Shown: piece by piece, positions 55,976-64,000 of the stretch
Numbering within the stretch: the stretch's first letter is position 1
Layout of the letters: each line of letters begins with the position of its first letter
Assembly (NCBI GenBank): GCA_023634235.1
Contig: JAMKCF010000039.1
Span: 1,116,001 to 1,180,000, forward strand
Source of the DNA: Pisaster brevispinus
Taxonomy: Eukaryota; Echinodermata; Asteroidea; Forcipulatida; Asteriidae
Reading direction: 5' to 3'
DNA: 64,000 nucleotides
Notes under the pieces: model-generated
What the model was told of the DNA's origin: nothing
Seen by the model: only the letters and a program-made list of their open reading frames with translations
Databases searched by the model: none
Made by a program: the position numbers and the translations under genes

Positions 55976-57502
55976 ATGTCGGGAGTTCCATCTGGTGGGG
56001 ATCTACATAGGTCCCGATTAGAGATACAGTTATTGCAGTGGGAGAAAAGTCAGCATTTGGAGAAGATTAAGAAGTTGGAGGCAACATTGAAAGAGGTAAA
56101 ACCGTCTGGGGTAAGCCCAATCAATGATGCCCGAAGTGATGTTCGTGAGCACGTAAGGGTAGATTCGGAAGTGGAGTTTAAACTTCCGCGCCAGAATTTG
56201 GCTGAGATGAAAGAGGAGACGTCTGGGTACTTGTCTTGGGAAGAACCAATGTCAGGTGGAGAGAAGTCTTCGAGATCCCATTCCGTTGAGGGGGGTGGTG
56301 AGTCTAGTTTATTTGATTGGACAACGCCAGTAAAAGAGAAGTTGTCTAGTCCGTCCTCCGTTATTCCGGTTGAAAACAAAAGTGTGCATTGGAATCCGTT
56401 TGTGAATGCGGTGAGCACGCCTGATCCGAAGCAGTTACGGAGTGAGTTAATGAGTTTCGCTACACGCCCGCCTACAATTATGGCTGAAAAGGTAGTGGCG
56501 GATGACTCTGGAGCAGACAAGGTTGGGCCTTGGCCGCTGAAAAGAGAGTCTAAGATTGTTGCAACTAGTGAGGGGGGTGTACAGAATACACCGGCACCCC
56601 GACGTCCAAGCATTATGCCCGACAGGTATAATGGTAAAGTCCCGTGGAATGAATATTACGGGCACTTTGAGAGTTGTCGTGTAGTAAATCGATGGGATGA
56701 AAAACAGTCTGCGGCATATTTGGCTGCAAGTCTGCAGGGAGATGCAGTCCGGATTTTGGGTGCACATGATGGGCACAAAAAGACTTACGATGAGATGGTT
56801 AAGTTGTTGAAAAGACGATTTGGGCCGGGTCATCAGGCGGAGAACTTTCTTGTTGAGTTACGCCATCGTCGGCAGAAGCCGAAGGAAACACTTCAGGAGT
56901 TATGTCAGGCAGTACATGAGTTGGCTGTAAGGGCATACCCAGAAATTCCGGAGGAGGCAAGAGATCGTCTTGAGAAGAATCATTTTGTAGACGCCGTATC
57001 CGACCAGTTGGTTCGAGAGGGTATATTCAGGGCGAGGCCGGGCAACCTATCAGAGGCATTGCAGGCTGCCCTGGAGACAGAAAACTTTCATAAAGTGGAA
57101 GCACAACGAGGTCCAGATAGGCCCCCTAAGTTTGCTAGGGGCGCTGACCAAGACGTGGAGGCTAGGATCCAGTCCATAGAGCGGGCTATGTGTAAACAGT
57201 CCGAATCCGTAAATGGGCTGGTTCAGCAATTGGGGAAGTTGATGGAAGTGCTGCCTCGGCAGCAGGTGAAGCAGGCAACGGGTGATGAAGTCCCAATTAG
57301 CGATGCCCCGCTCCCGCGGAAGCGAGCTAAGACGGACATGAGGTGTCACAACTGTGGTGAACTGGGACATTTTGTGAGGGAGTGTACACAGCCGAGACGT
57401 AGAAATCCCCGGCTGTCGGGAAACGACAACCAGCCCACCGGCGGGCCCGCGGGAAGGCTGAACAATGTACAGGGCCCACAGCAGACGTCAAGGACAACAT
57501 AG
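55976..57502 (+). CDS. gag: Gag polyprotein
   Basis: 508 codons; I take ATG 55976 (MSGVPSGG) as the start because upstream in-frame codons lack ATG. Residues 13-40 are a predicted coiled coil; about 213-370 match the retrotransposon gag/capsid fold (MPDRYNGKVPWNEYYGHFES, YDEMVKLLKRRFG, KPKETLQELCQAVHELA). A single CCHC zinc knuckle, CHNCGELGHFVREC, lies at about 456-470 and binds the RNA. The C-terminal 25 codons follow the frameshift site and differ between Gag and Gag-Pol. Gag assembles the particle in the cytoplasm. Confidence 0.92.
   Translation: MSGVPSGGDLHRSRLEIQLLQWEKSQHLEKIKKLEATLKEVKPSGVSPINDARSDVREHVRVDSEVEFKLPRQNLAEMKEETSGYLSWEEPMSGGEKSSRSHSVEGGGESSLFDWTTPVKEKLSSPSSVIPVENKSVHWNPFVNAVSTPDPKQLRSELMSFATRPPTIMAEKVVADDSGADKVGPWPLKRESKIVATSEGGVQNTPAPRRPSIMPDRYNGKVPWNEYYGHFESCRVVNRWDEKQSAAYLAASLQGDAVRILGAHDGHKKTYDEMVKLLKRRFGPGHQAENFLVELRHRRQKPKETLQELCQAVHELAVRAYPEIPEEARDRLEKNHFVDAVSDQLVREGIFRARPGNLSEALQAALETENFHKVEAQRGPDRPPKFARGADQDVEARIQSIERAMCKQSESVNGLVQQLGKLMEVLPRQQVKQATGDEVPISDAPLPRKRAKTDMRCHNCGELGHFVRECTQPRRRNPRLSGNDNQPTGGPAGRLNNVQGPQQTSRTT
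57418..57477 (+). promoter_or_regulatory. -1 ribosomal frameshift signal (gag-pol)
   Basis: The heptamer G GGA AAC (57418-57424) has the X XXY YYZ form with GGA and AAC as gag-frame codons 482-483. Six nt later a hairpin can form: CAGCC (57431-57435) with GGCTG (57456-57460), plus inner CCG/CGG pairs. Its loop GGGCCC (57443-57448) is complementary to GGGCCC at 57472-57477, allowing a pseudoknot. The pol frame is exactly -1 and open from 57403 onwards. Confidence 0.82.
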
Positions 57503-57525
57503 TCCACCCAATTGAAACCTCTCGG

Positions 57526-60500
57526 ATGAGGGCGTCCCATGGTTTGTTTGTTGAAGGCTCGGTTAGGTCAACCAAGTTCCGGTTGCTAATCGACACGGGG
57601 GCCACGGATACCTTAATCAGTTTGAAGGTGTATCATCAATTACCAAAAGAACGGCAACCTGTTCTGGAAGAATGTGACACGAGGGTGAATCAGGTGGACG
57701 GCAGTCCATTGAAGGTGTATGGGACGGCCTGGTTGGATTTGCAGATTGGAAATACTGTGCACCCGGTGAAGGCCGTTTTTGCTGACATATCTGTACCCGC
57801 CATGTTGGGAATGGACTGGCTATTGAAAAGCAAGGGTTACATAGATTTCGGAAGGTTGGAGTTGTGTGTGAATGGCATTAGAGTAAAATGCACAGGGAGT
57901 TTTGGCGAACACTTTGCTGGACGGGTGGTTGTGGCTAAGACTATAGAGATACCGGCGGGACATGAGACTATTGCAACAGGTGCAATCGTTGGTGGTTGTG
58001 AGGGGTTTAAAGGACCGTTAGTCATGGAACCAGTCGACTCGGCTGGGCGACTTGGTGAGAAGGGTTTGCTTATGGCTTCGGCGGTGGTGGAAATGCCGAC
58101 TGAAGTAGTACCCATTCGGCTACTCAATCCAAACAAGGAGAAACGTGTTCTCCATGCCGGAACTACAGTTGCAGTCGTTTCGCCAGTACATGTTGAAGCT
58201 CCGCCCCTTGGGTATGATACGGAGGCAGAGGGGACCACTCTACCTATTCACTTAGTTAAGTTGTATGAGAGGAGTATGGCACACTTGAGACAGGCTGATC
58301 GGATGCGATTGATGAAGTGTCTTGTTGAGTTCCAAGACGTATTTTCACGGGGTGACGATGATATAGGTTGTACTGATGCAGTACAACACAGCATTAACAC
58401 TGGCAACGCCAGGCCAGTTAAGCAGAGACCCCGGAGACATCCTGTGGTAAACCAAGACGAAATCAGTCGTCAAGTCGACGACTTGAAGAAGAGGGGTTTG
58501 ATCGAGGCATCTGACAGTCCGTGGGCAGCCAATGTGGTGCTGGTAAAGAAGAAAGACGGGTCAAGACGTTTATGTATAGACTACCGAGGATTAAATGCGT
58601 TAACGATCAAAGACGCTTACCCAGTGCCCAGGATTGATGAGACTTTGAATGCCCTGGAAGGAGCGAGGTGGTTCTCGACCCTTGACCTAGCATCCGGCTA
58701 TTGGCAGGTAGCTCTGGACGAGGATGCTCAGCAGAAATCAACGTTTGTAGTACGTAATGGGTTATACCGATGGAAGGTAATGCCCTTTGGGTTAACCAAT
58801 GCTCCCGCCACGTTCGAGCGGTTGATGGAGAAGGTATTAGCAGGACTACAATGGGATGTTCTATTGGTCTATTTAGATGACGTCATAGTCTTTGGAAAGA
58901 CAGTAGAAGATGAATTGGTGCGGTTGCGCCAGGTGTTTGAACGTTTGAGGAGTGCAGGTTTGAAGTTAAAACCGAAGAAATGCCACCTCTTCCAGAAGTC
59001 AGTAACCTACTTGGGGCATATTGTGTCCGAAGAAGGCGTAGCCACGGACCCTGACAAGATCAGGGCCGTTGTTGATTGGCCAGTCCCAAAGTGCGTGAAA
59101 GAGGTGAGAAGTTTCATTGGTCTGGCTTCATATTACAGACGTTTCATTCGCGGTTTTGCAAGCATTGCAAGCCCCTTGCACGCACTGACATCGAAGTCAA
59201 AATGTTTTGTGTGGGACGATGCCTGTCAAGAGGCATTTTGTAAATTGAAGGAGGAGTTGTCAACATCCCCAATCTTAGTGTATCCATCCCCGAAGGACGA
59301 GTTCATCCTAGATACGGATGCAAGTGGAGACGGGATAGGAGGAGTGTTATCCCAGGTTCAGGAAGGTGTGGAGAGGGTTGTCGCTTATGCGAGCCGGAAG
59401 TTGAGTAAGGCGGAAAGGAATTACTGTGTCACCAGACGTGAGTTGCTTGCAGTAGTTGTCTACCTCAAGTATTTCCGTCAGTACCTGTACGGACAAAAGG
59501 TAACCGTACGTACGGACCATGCCTCCCTGAAATGGTTGATGAACGCAAAAGAACCGGAAGGTCAAATTGCGAGATGGATAGAGGTCGTGTCAGAGTACGA
59601 CGCCACTATTCAGCACCGCCCGGGTGCAAAGCATTCAAATGCTGATGGTTTGTCAAGGCGTCCGTGCAAGCAGTGCACACATTGTAATAGTGATGCAGAA
59701 GACAAGGAAGAAGTGAAGATGGGCTCAGACAGGGGTGAAGCGCCATCGGTAAGAGTGGCAGTCTTACAGCCGTCACTAGGTAACAGTGAGCTAAGAGATG
59801 CCCAATTGGCGGATGAAACGATAAGCTGGTTGTTGGTTGCTAAGACAGAGGGGAAAGAGCGCCCTCTTTGGGCAGATGTAGCCCATTTGTCGCCAGCCAG
59901 TAAGACATATTGGTCCTACTGGGAGCAGTTATCGGTCCGAGAGGATGTGTTATATCAGCGATGGGAATCGGATGATGGGAATTCCATTCGATTAAGGCTG
60001 GTAGTGCCTGAGAAGCTTAGGCAAGAGTTGATTGTAGAATTGCATGGTGGTGGTCTTGGCGGGCATCTTGGTCTTAAGAAGACCATGGCGGGAATAAGAC
60101 AGAGGTATTTCTGGTCGGGAATGATTGCAGATGTTAGGTCCTGTCTTCGCAAATGTAGCCTGTGCGCAAGAAGGAAATCCCCTCCGAAGAGGCGGGTGGC
60201 ACCACTGCAACAGTACAATTCGAGGGGAACCATGGATAGGGTTGCCATGGATCTCGTTGGTCCCCTCCCTGTGACAGAGGAGGGTAACCAGTGGATTTTA
60301 GTAGTAGGAGAATACACTACTAAATGGATGGAAGCATATGCGCTCCCAGACGCAAGGGCCGAGACGGTTGCCGCCAAATTTGTTGGTGAATACGTGTGCC
60401 GGTTTGGGGCGCCGAGAGAGCTTCATACAGATCAGGGCACCAACTTCGAATCACAGGTATTCCAAGAGATGTGTCGAATATTGGGGATTGGTAAGACGCG

Positions 60501-61335
60501 AACTACGGCTTACAATCCGAAGTCAGACGGGCTTGTTGAAAGGTTCAATAAAACCTTGATCAACATGGTCTCCATGATGATTGACCCGCACAAAGGTCAA
60601 CGCGATTGGGATAAGTATCTCCCATTCGCAACTGGGGCGTATCGAAGTACCCCACAGGAAAGCATCGGGGAAACGCCGAACATGATGATGTTAGGGCGGG
60701 AAGTTTCACTCCCGATAGACCTGACGGTAGAACATCCTGCACTAAGTGAGGATGAGCCGCATACCGACTATGCGGAGAATTTGAGGAGCCAAATCCAGAA
60801 AGCTCAAGACAGGGCACAGTTGTGCCTGGGTAAGAGCATGAGACGGCAGAAGAAGAATTATGACCGAAAGGCATATGGGCCTTGCATTTCAGAGAATGAG
60901 TTTGTATGGCTGTTCAACCCCGCAAAGAGAAAAGGGGTTTGCCATAAGCTTAAGTTGAAATGGGAGGGGCCGTACCTCGTGCTTAGGAAGTTATCCGATG
61001 TGGTGTTCCGGATACAAAGGTCGAAGGGCGTAAAGCCACGTGTCGTACACGCTGATAGGTTGAAACCTTATGTAGGGGAGCCAATCAAGCCTTGGAATAC
61101 TCCAAGCAGGGTAGTCCCCGTCGAAGAGCCTGAAGCGCTCGAAGTTGTGGAAGAAAGTGAGAGGTCACGTGATGACCTCACGGTCACAGGCGCGGGGTTG
61201 GATGATACGGATGTAGGAAGCAGTCATGACAGCAATGGACCTGCGCATGCCCCAGTCAATGTCCCGCCGGAGTCCCCTGTGGGAAATAAGAGATTTCCCA
61301 AGAGGACACACAGGTTGCCTGTGAGATACCGTTAA
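57526..61335 (+). CDS. pol: Pol polyprotein: protease, RT, RNase H, integrase
   Basis: 1,269 codons from the first ATG, but the frame is open upstream to 57403, so translation probably enters by -1 frameshift at 57424. Domains from the ATG: aspartic protease (LLIDTGATDTLIS, about 20-110); RT about 290-470 with LDLASGYWQV, MPFGLTNAPATF and YLDDVIVF (449-456); RNase H from about 590 (ILDTDASGDGIGG, RTDHASLKWL); integrase zinc-binding HHCC (about 840-885), catalytic D at MDLVGPL (908), D at HTDQGTN (967), E at GLVERFN (about 1003), and a GPY-like C-terminal module (KWEGPYLV, VVHADRLKPY). Key residues are intact. It copies element RNA into DNA and inserts it in the host genome. Confidence 0.95.
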   Translation: MRASHGLFVEGSVRSTKFRLLIDTGATDTLISLKVYHQLPKERQPVLEECDTRVNQVDGSPLKVYGTAWLDLQIGNTVHPVKAVFADISVPAMLGMDWLLKSKGYIDFGRLELCVNGIRVKCTGSFGEHFAGRVVVAKTIEIPAGHETIATGAIVGGCEGFKGPLVMEPVDSAGRLGEKGLLMASAVVEMPTEVVPIRLLNPNKEKRVLHAGTTVAVVSPVHVEAPPLGYDTEAEGTTLPIHLVKLYERSMAHLRQADRMRLMKCLVEFQDVFSRGDDDIGCTDAVQHSINTGNARPVKQRPRRHPVVNQDEISRQVDDLKKRGLIEASDSPWAANVVLVKKKDGSRRLCIDYRGLNALTIKDAYPVPRIDETLNALEGARWFSTLDLASGYWQVALDEDAQQKSTFVVRNGLYRWKVMPFGLTNAPATFERLMEKVLAGLQWDVLLVYLDDVIVFGKTVEDELVRLRQVFERLRSAGLKLKPKKCHLFQKSVTYLGHIVSEEGVATDPDKIRAVVDWPVPKCVKEVRSFIGLASYYRRFIRGFASIASPLHALTSKSKCFVWDDACQEAFCKLKEELSTSPILVYPSPKDEFILDTDASGDGIGGVLSQVQEGVERVVAYASRKLSKAERNYCVTRRELLAVVVYLKYFRQYLYGQKVTVRTDHASLKWLMNAKEPEGQIARWIEVVSEYDATIQHRPGAKHSNADGLSRRPCKQCTHCNSDAEDKEEVKMGSDRGEAPSVRVAVLQPSLGNSELRDAQLADETISWLLVAKTEGKERPLWADVAHLSPASKTYWSYWEQLSVREDVLYQRWESDDGNSIRLRLVVPEKLRQELIVELHGGGLGGHLGLKKTMAGIRQRYFWSGMIADVRSCLRKCSLCARRKSPPKRRVAPLQQYNSRGTMDRVAMDLVGPLPVTEEGNQWILVVGEYTTKWMEAYALPDARAETVAAKFVGEYVCRFGAPRELHTDQGTNFESQVFQEMCRILGIGKTRTTAYNPKSDGLVERFNKTLINMVSMMIDPHKGQRDWDKYLPFATGAYRSTPQESIGETPNMMMLGREVSLPIDLTVEHPALSEDEPHTDYAENLRSQIQKAQDRAQLCLGKSMRRQKKNYDRKAYGPCISENEFVWLFNPAKRKGVCHKLKLKWEGPYLVLRKLSDVVFRIQRSKGVKPRVVHADRLKPYVGEPIKPWNTPSRVVPVEEPEALEVVEESERSRDDLTVTGAGLDDTDVGSSHDSNGPAHAPVNVPPESPVGNKRFPKRTHRLPVRYR

Positions 61336-61384
61336 TCACTGTTTGAATTGTTGTACATAATTGATGGTGGAATGTTATTGAAGG

Positions 61385-61418
61385 AAGTCTGTTTCTCCGT
61401 TTCTCTGTTTCTATGCAG
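61385..61418 (+). promoter_or_regulatory. Strong 3' splice site before ORF3
   Basis: A pyrimidine-rich tract (GTTTCTCCGTTTCTCTG) followed by TTTCTATGCAG ends at 61418, 12 nt before the ORF3 ATG. No other gene explains it. It would let ORF3 be made from a spliced subgenomic mRNA; candidate donors are GTAAGA at 55767 and GTGAGT near 56298. Confidence 0.65.
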
Positions 61419-61430
61419 ATTTAATACAGT

Positions 61431-62291
61431 ATGGCGCCCCTCAGTGAGCAGGCCAAGATGTTTGAATGCAACCAGTGCTCTAAGACGTATAAGAAATACA
61501 AGGGGTTGATGAGGCACAAGAGGCTAGACCACGGGCCCGTTACCCTCGTCCTCTACTGCCTGTGCTGTGGGCACTACGGGAAACGTAGGAGCAACCTGAG
61601 GAGGCACTATGTGGCAGAGCACCCAGGCCGGGTGAGTGATGTGAGTACCCTCCGGAAGGAACCTCTCCGGAACTACAAGGGCCCAGCGGACTCTCCAAGG
61701 TCCATCGATGTACGGCGAGTTGTGGGGACCTCGACACCGCCGTCAACTGTGGCTGCACGGCCGAGTAGTAGTCAGGAGGCTGGGCGAGATTCCTTACCGT
61801 CTCTTCGTCAGCTACCGTCGATTCTTTCTCCCCTGCATGACTCTCCTCGGAGGGAGGATGATGAGCTCAGTCTGGGCTCGATGACACCACTGGAGACCTC
61901 CGGTGAGGACGAACCGGCTGATGACCTCCCCAAACACACACCCCCTGTTTCGAAGGATGTGCCAGCTGATGACCTCCGCAAACTTCTGACCCCGAAGGCT
62001 GTGCCAGCTCCCAAGCTTACCTCCAGGGATGCTCCAGTAAAGCCCCCGCCGCGGGAAGGTGTACCCCCGCCACCCATGAAGTCTTCGTTAGGGCCGTCGC
62101 ACAGTCAACCACGAGTGGAGTTGCTCCGCCCCAGTCTGCCCAAGTTAGCCACCATTGTGCAGCACATCACTACGTACACCTACGTCGACGGCATCTGTAT
62201 CACTAAGGAAGGCAGCGAAAGATCCTTCCTTCGCGATGTGATCGTCCACTGTAGCAAGGCACTACCGGGACACAGAACATCCAGCAGCTAA
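61431..62291 (+). CDS. ORF3: two-C2H2-finger accessory protein
   Basis: 286 codons in a different frame from pol, 95 nt after its stop, in the position where env lies in env-bearing relatives. The N-terminus has two adjacent zinc fingers of the form C-X2-C-X12-H-X4-H (CNQC...H and CLCC...H, about residues 12-60). The middle (about 75-225) is rich in S, P and charged residues, with a repeated PADDL module. The last ~55 residues (LPKLATIVQHITTYTYVDGI, then DVIVHCSKALPG) look folded. No signal peptide or membrane segment is seen, so it is not an envelope. DNA or RNA binding is inferred from the fingers; its role is unknown. Confidence 0.8.
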   Translation: MAPLSEQAKMFECNQCSKTYKKYKGLMRHKRLDHGPVTLVLYCLCCGHYGKRRSNLRRHYVAEHPGRVSDVSTLRKEPLRNYKGPADSPRSIDVRRVVGTSTPPSTVAARPSSSQEAGRDSLPSLRQLPSILSPLHDSPRREDDELSLGSMTPLETSGEDEPADDLPKHTPPVSKDVPADDLRKLLTPKAVPAPKLTSRDAPVKPPPREGVPPPPMKSSLGPSHSQPRVELLRPSLPKLATIVQHITTYTYVDGICITKEGSERSFLRDVIVHCSKALPGHRTSSS

Positions 62292-62607
62292 ACCGGATAC
62301 ATCACTGTTACTCGCGAAAAGTTTTGATAAAGTTTTGATAAAGTTTTGATAAAGTTTTATAAAGTTAAAGAGCTGAAATACCAAAGAATATTCAGTACTT
62401 GTTGAGGCCAAAGAGTTTATTAAAGAAAGTATTCTTGCCATTGAGATTATATACTTGGATAAGAAGGAAAAAGTTGTTGTAAATAAAGATTTTATATGTA
62501 TTTTCTTACAGGTTAATTAAATACAGGTGTTGGTAAACACACTGCCGCGTTCGGTATTGAGTCATCGGCTAGTCTAAATGGGGACATTTAGGCCTGTCAG
62601 GAGGCTT
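62292..62607. other. 3' untranslated region of LTR element
   Basis: Holds four tandem copies of an 11-bp unit (GATAAAGTTTT) at 62324-62364 and an AATAAA near 62481. The sequence before the 3' LTR (GTCAGGAGGCTT) is only a weak polypurine tract. Confidence 0.7.
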
Positions 62608-63949
62608 TGTGACGCGACAGGGTGCTTACCTGGTTATTACATTCCATGTGTATAAATAAAGTGTAAAGGTCATGATGCACCATTGAGGGCGCTAGCGCTA
62701 GCAGCATAGGCGTAGTGCTAAAGCATAGGCGAGGCAGCGCGTGCACTGAATGGTCGGTGAAGGTCACCGATCATTCACGTGCGGCGTAGAGCGCGTGCGC
62801 GAGGCTGCAGCAAAATCTATATAAAGCGCGTCGCTCAGCACATTTAGTTGTCCTTCATTTGCTAGGATAAGGTGCGTACAATTGTTAGGCAGGTATAACC
62901 TCCTTGTGTATTGGGCGTTGGGAACTGTAATAGGCTGTGTGGAGATAATAGGATTCTCATAGGATCCTAGTGGTACGGTGCGATCGGTAATAGAGATCTC
63001 TGCCGAAACCCTGCAACGCAAGTTGCGCGGGGCGGTGACTCTATAATCTCCTGTGGCCTGAACAGAACCCTGTGTCCCGGTGTGCGAGGCTGGCGGTATT
63101 GCCTAGTCCATTGCTGTCATCTGCGCTATCGAGTAGAGTGAGAAGGGGCGTGAGACTATTACCCGTGGGGCGTGCGATCGAATATTACGGGCAAGTTGCT
63201 GGAACCCAGCAGTGCAAACTGCGTGGGGCGACGACCCTGTATTGTTATAGTCCCGACCGGCTTCATTCTTAATCTTTAGGCGCGGCATCTTACGAGCAAA
63301 CTGAGTCGTGCGTCATAGACCTCCATATTGTTGTGTAAAGGGCGCCACCTACGGTGGTTGAAGAGCTGAGAAGATTGTGTGAATAAACCAACATTGTTGC
63401 CTTGTGTGCTACTTGAAACTTGTGTCAGCATGGTATTTCTTTCTGGTTGAGTCGTCTGGAATAACTCGTGTACAACGATCGAGCTAGTTAAGGGTTGTGT
63501 AGTTTAGTTGGAAGGCCATTGGGTTGTGCGGCGAATTCAGGTTCCTTGAGAACTTGAGGGTTCATTGCCAGCCTTGGCGAGGTCCCTGATTGGTCCAATA
63601 ACTAATTACATTGTCCAATAATAAAGCTTGTGGGTCACCTTGGGTCATCGCTGGTATACTGCTGTGCGAGGAGCTGAGTGTAGTGAGATTCTCCCCCTTG
63701 TTTGGCTGATACGGCTGTTACTGTTGCTGCTGCGGCACGTTCATACTGAAAGCTAAATGTCAGGTCGCCCTCTGTTTCCAAACCATCTGAGGCTGAGGTG
63801 TTCTACTACCCCCTACGAACAGTAAACAATAGACCATTCTCGGGACGGTATACTTCTATCCCAACGGACTTGTCTCTAACCGCTCGGAGACTCTCTCGTC
63901 AGTTCCGTCCGAGTCACCCCCCTCGTCCGAGTCGGGGCGTGACGTCACA
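62608..63949 (+). repeat. 3' long terminal repeat
   Basis: Same length as the 5' LTR and offset by exactly 8,396 bp throughout, with no difference noticed in the stretches compared. It supplies the 3' processing signal (AATAAA at 63382-63387). Confidence 0.92.
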
Positions 63950-64000
63950 GTATACAGAACTCAGTCGATGAGCAGACGATAACTCCATCATTTTTCTACT
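63950..64000. other. Right flank of LTR element
   Basis: Begins with the duplicated GTAT; too short to interpret. Confidence 0.6.

Larger units (their letters stand above)
54212..63949 (+). mobile_element. Complete Ty3/gypsy-type LTR retrotransposon
   Basis: 9,738 bp bounded by 1,342-bp LTRs that begin TGTGAC and end GTCACA, with a 4-bp GTAT duplication at 54208-54211 and 63950-63953. Order: LTR, tRNA-Leu-like primer site, two small membrane ORFs, gag, pol (protease, RT, RNase H, integrase, the Ty3/gypsy order), a zinc-finger ORF, LTR. All long frames are open and the LTRs are indistinguishable in the parts I compared, so the insertion is recent and possibly competent. It lies in the NCBP1 intron or just downstream. 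Confidence 0.95.

Noticed and set aside
55518..56833. Antisense frames opposite the leader and gag (157, 187 and 128 codons)
   Set aside because: Shadows of the sense coding frames with no domain similarity.
61431..62291. ORF3 as an envelope gene
   Set aside because: It has no signal peptide, transmembrane segment or glycosylation-rich ectodomain; the zinc fingers argue for an intracellular nucleic-acid-binding protein.

Overview
The window is nuclear DNA of an animal. It has split genes with GT-AG introns, a recognisable metazoan NCBP1 (CBP80) gene, non-LTR and Ty3/gypsy retrotransposons, several classes of cut-and-paste DNA transposon, a tRNA-derived SINE and a large satellite. The mix (an ISL2EU-type transposon with a YqaJ nuclease gene, Harbinger-like and CR1/Jockey-group elements, a tRNA-Leu-like SINE) suggests an aquatic invertebrate, perhaps a deuterostome such as an echinoderm, hemichordate or lancelet. 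I cannot fix the species from sequence alone.

Layout. 1-4.4 kb is AT-rich non-coding DNA with a tRNA-like SINE head and old tandem duplications. 4.4-34.6 kb is one satellite domain: 78-bp units (82-bp in one sub-array), nearly all with a GGATCC core, interrupted by at least six copies of a ~300-bp leader repeat to form a higher-order array. At least five mobile elements have landed in it. They are a 7,227-bp ISL2EU-like transposon (14601-21827), a degraded non-LTR element (24519-28592) itself hit by an 880-bp Harbinger-like element carrying a Myb/SANT remnant, a tRNA-Leu-like SINE, and a 782-bp inverted-repeat element with AATT target duplication. A further inverted-repeat element sits at the left edge (4.9-5.45 kb). 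34.6-40.1 kb holds a 1,066-bp element with 28-bp inverted repeats and TA duplication, and a second, better preserved non-LTR element.

The only host gene I recognise is NCBP1 on the + strand, from 40509 to at least 50308. Seven exons join in phase apart from three internal gaps. Its middle is disrupted by a near-perfect inverted repeat (2,074-bp arms, 164-bp spacer) that duplicates two exons backwards, and two expected exons are missing on either side. This is either a real palindromic rearrangement or an assembly fold-back. Two minisatellites and a Penelope-like remnant with a hammerhead-like motif lie in its introns.

The right end (54212-63949) is a complete, apparently young Ty3/gypsy-type LTR retrotransposon with matching 1,342-bp LTRs and a GTAT target duplication. 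Its organisation is unusual: two tiny single-pass membrane-protein ORFs between primer-binding site and gag; gag and pol linked by a textbook -1 frameshift signal (G GGA AAC, 6-nt spacer, GC-rich hairpin with potential pseudoknot); and an extra 286-codon two-C2H2-finger ORF in the env position, just behind a strong 3' splice site. This element, together with the ISL2EU-like two-gene transposon, is the most promising candidate for an under-described system in the window.
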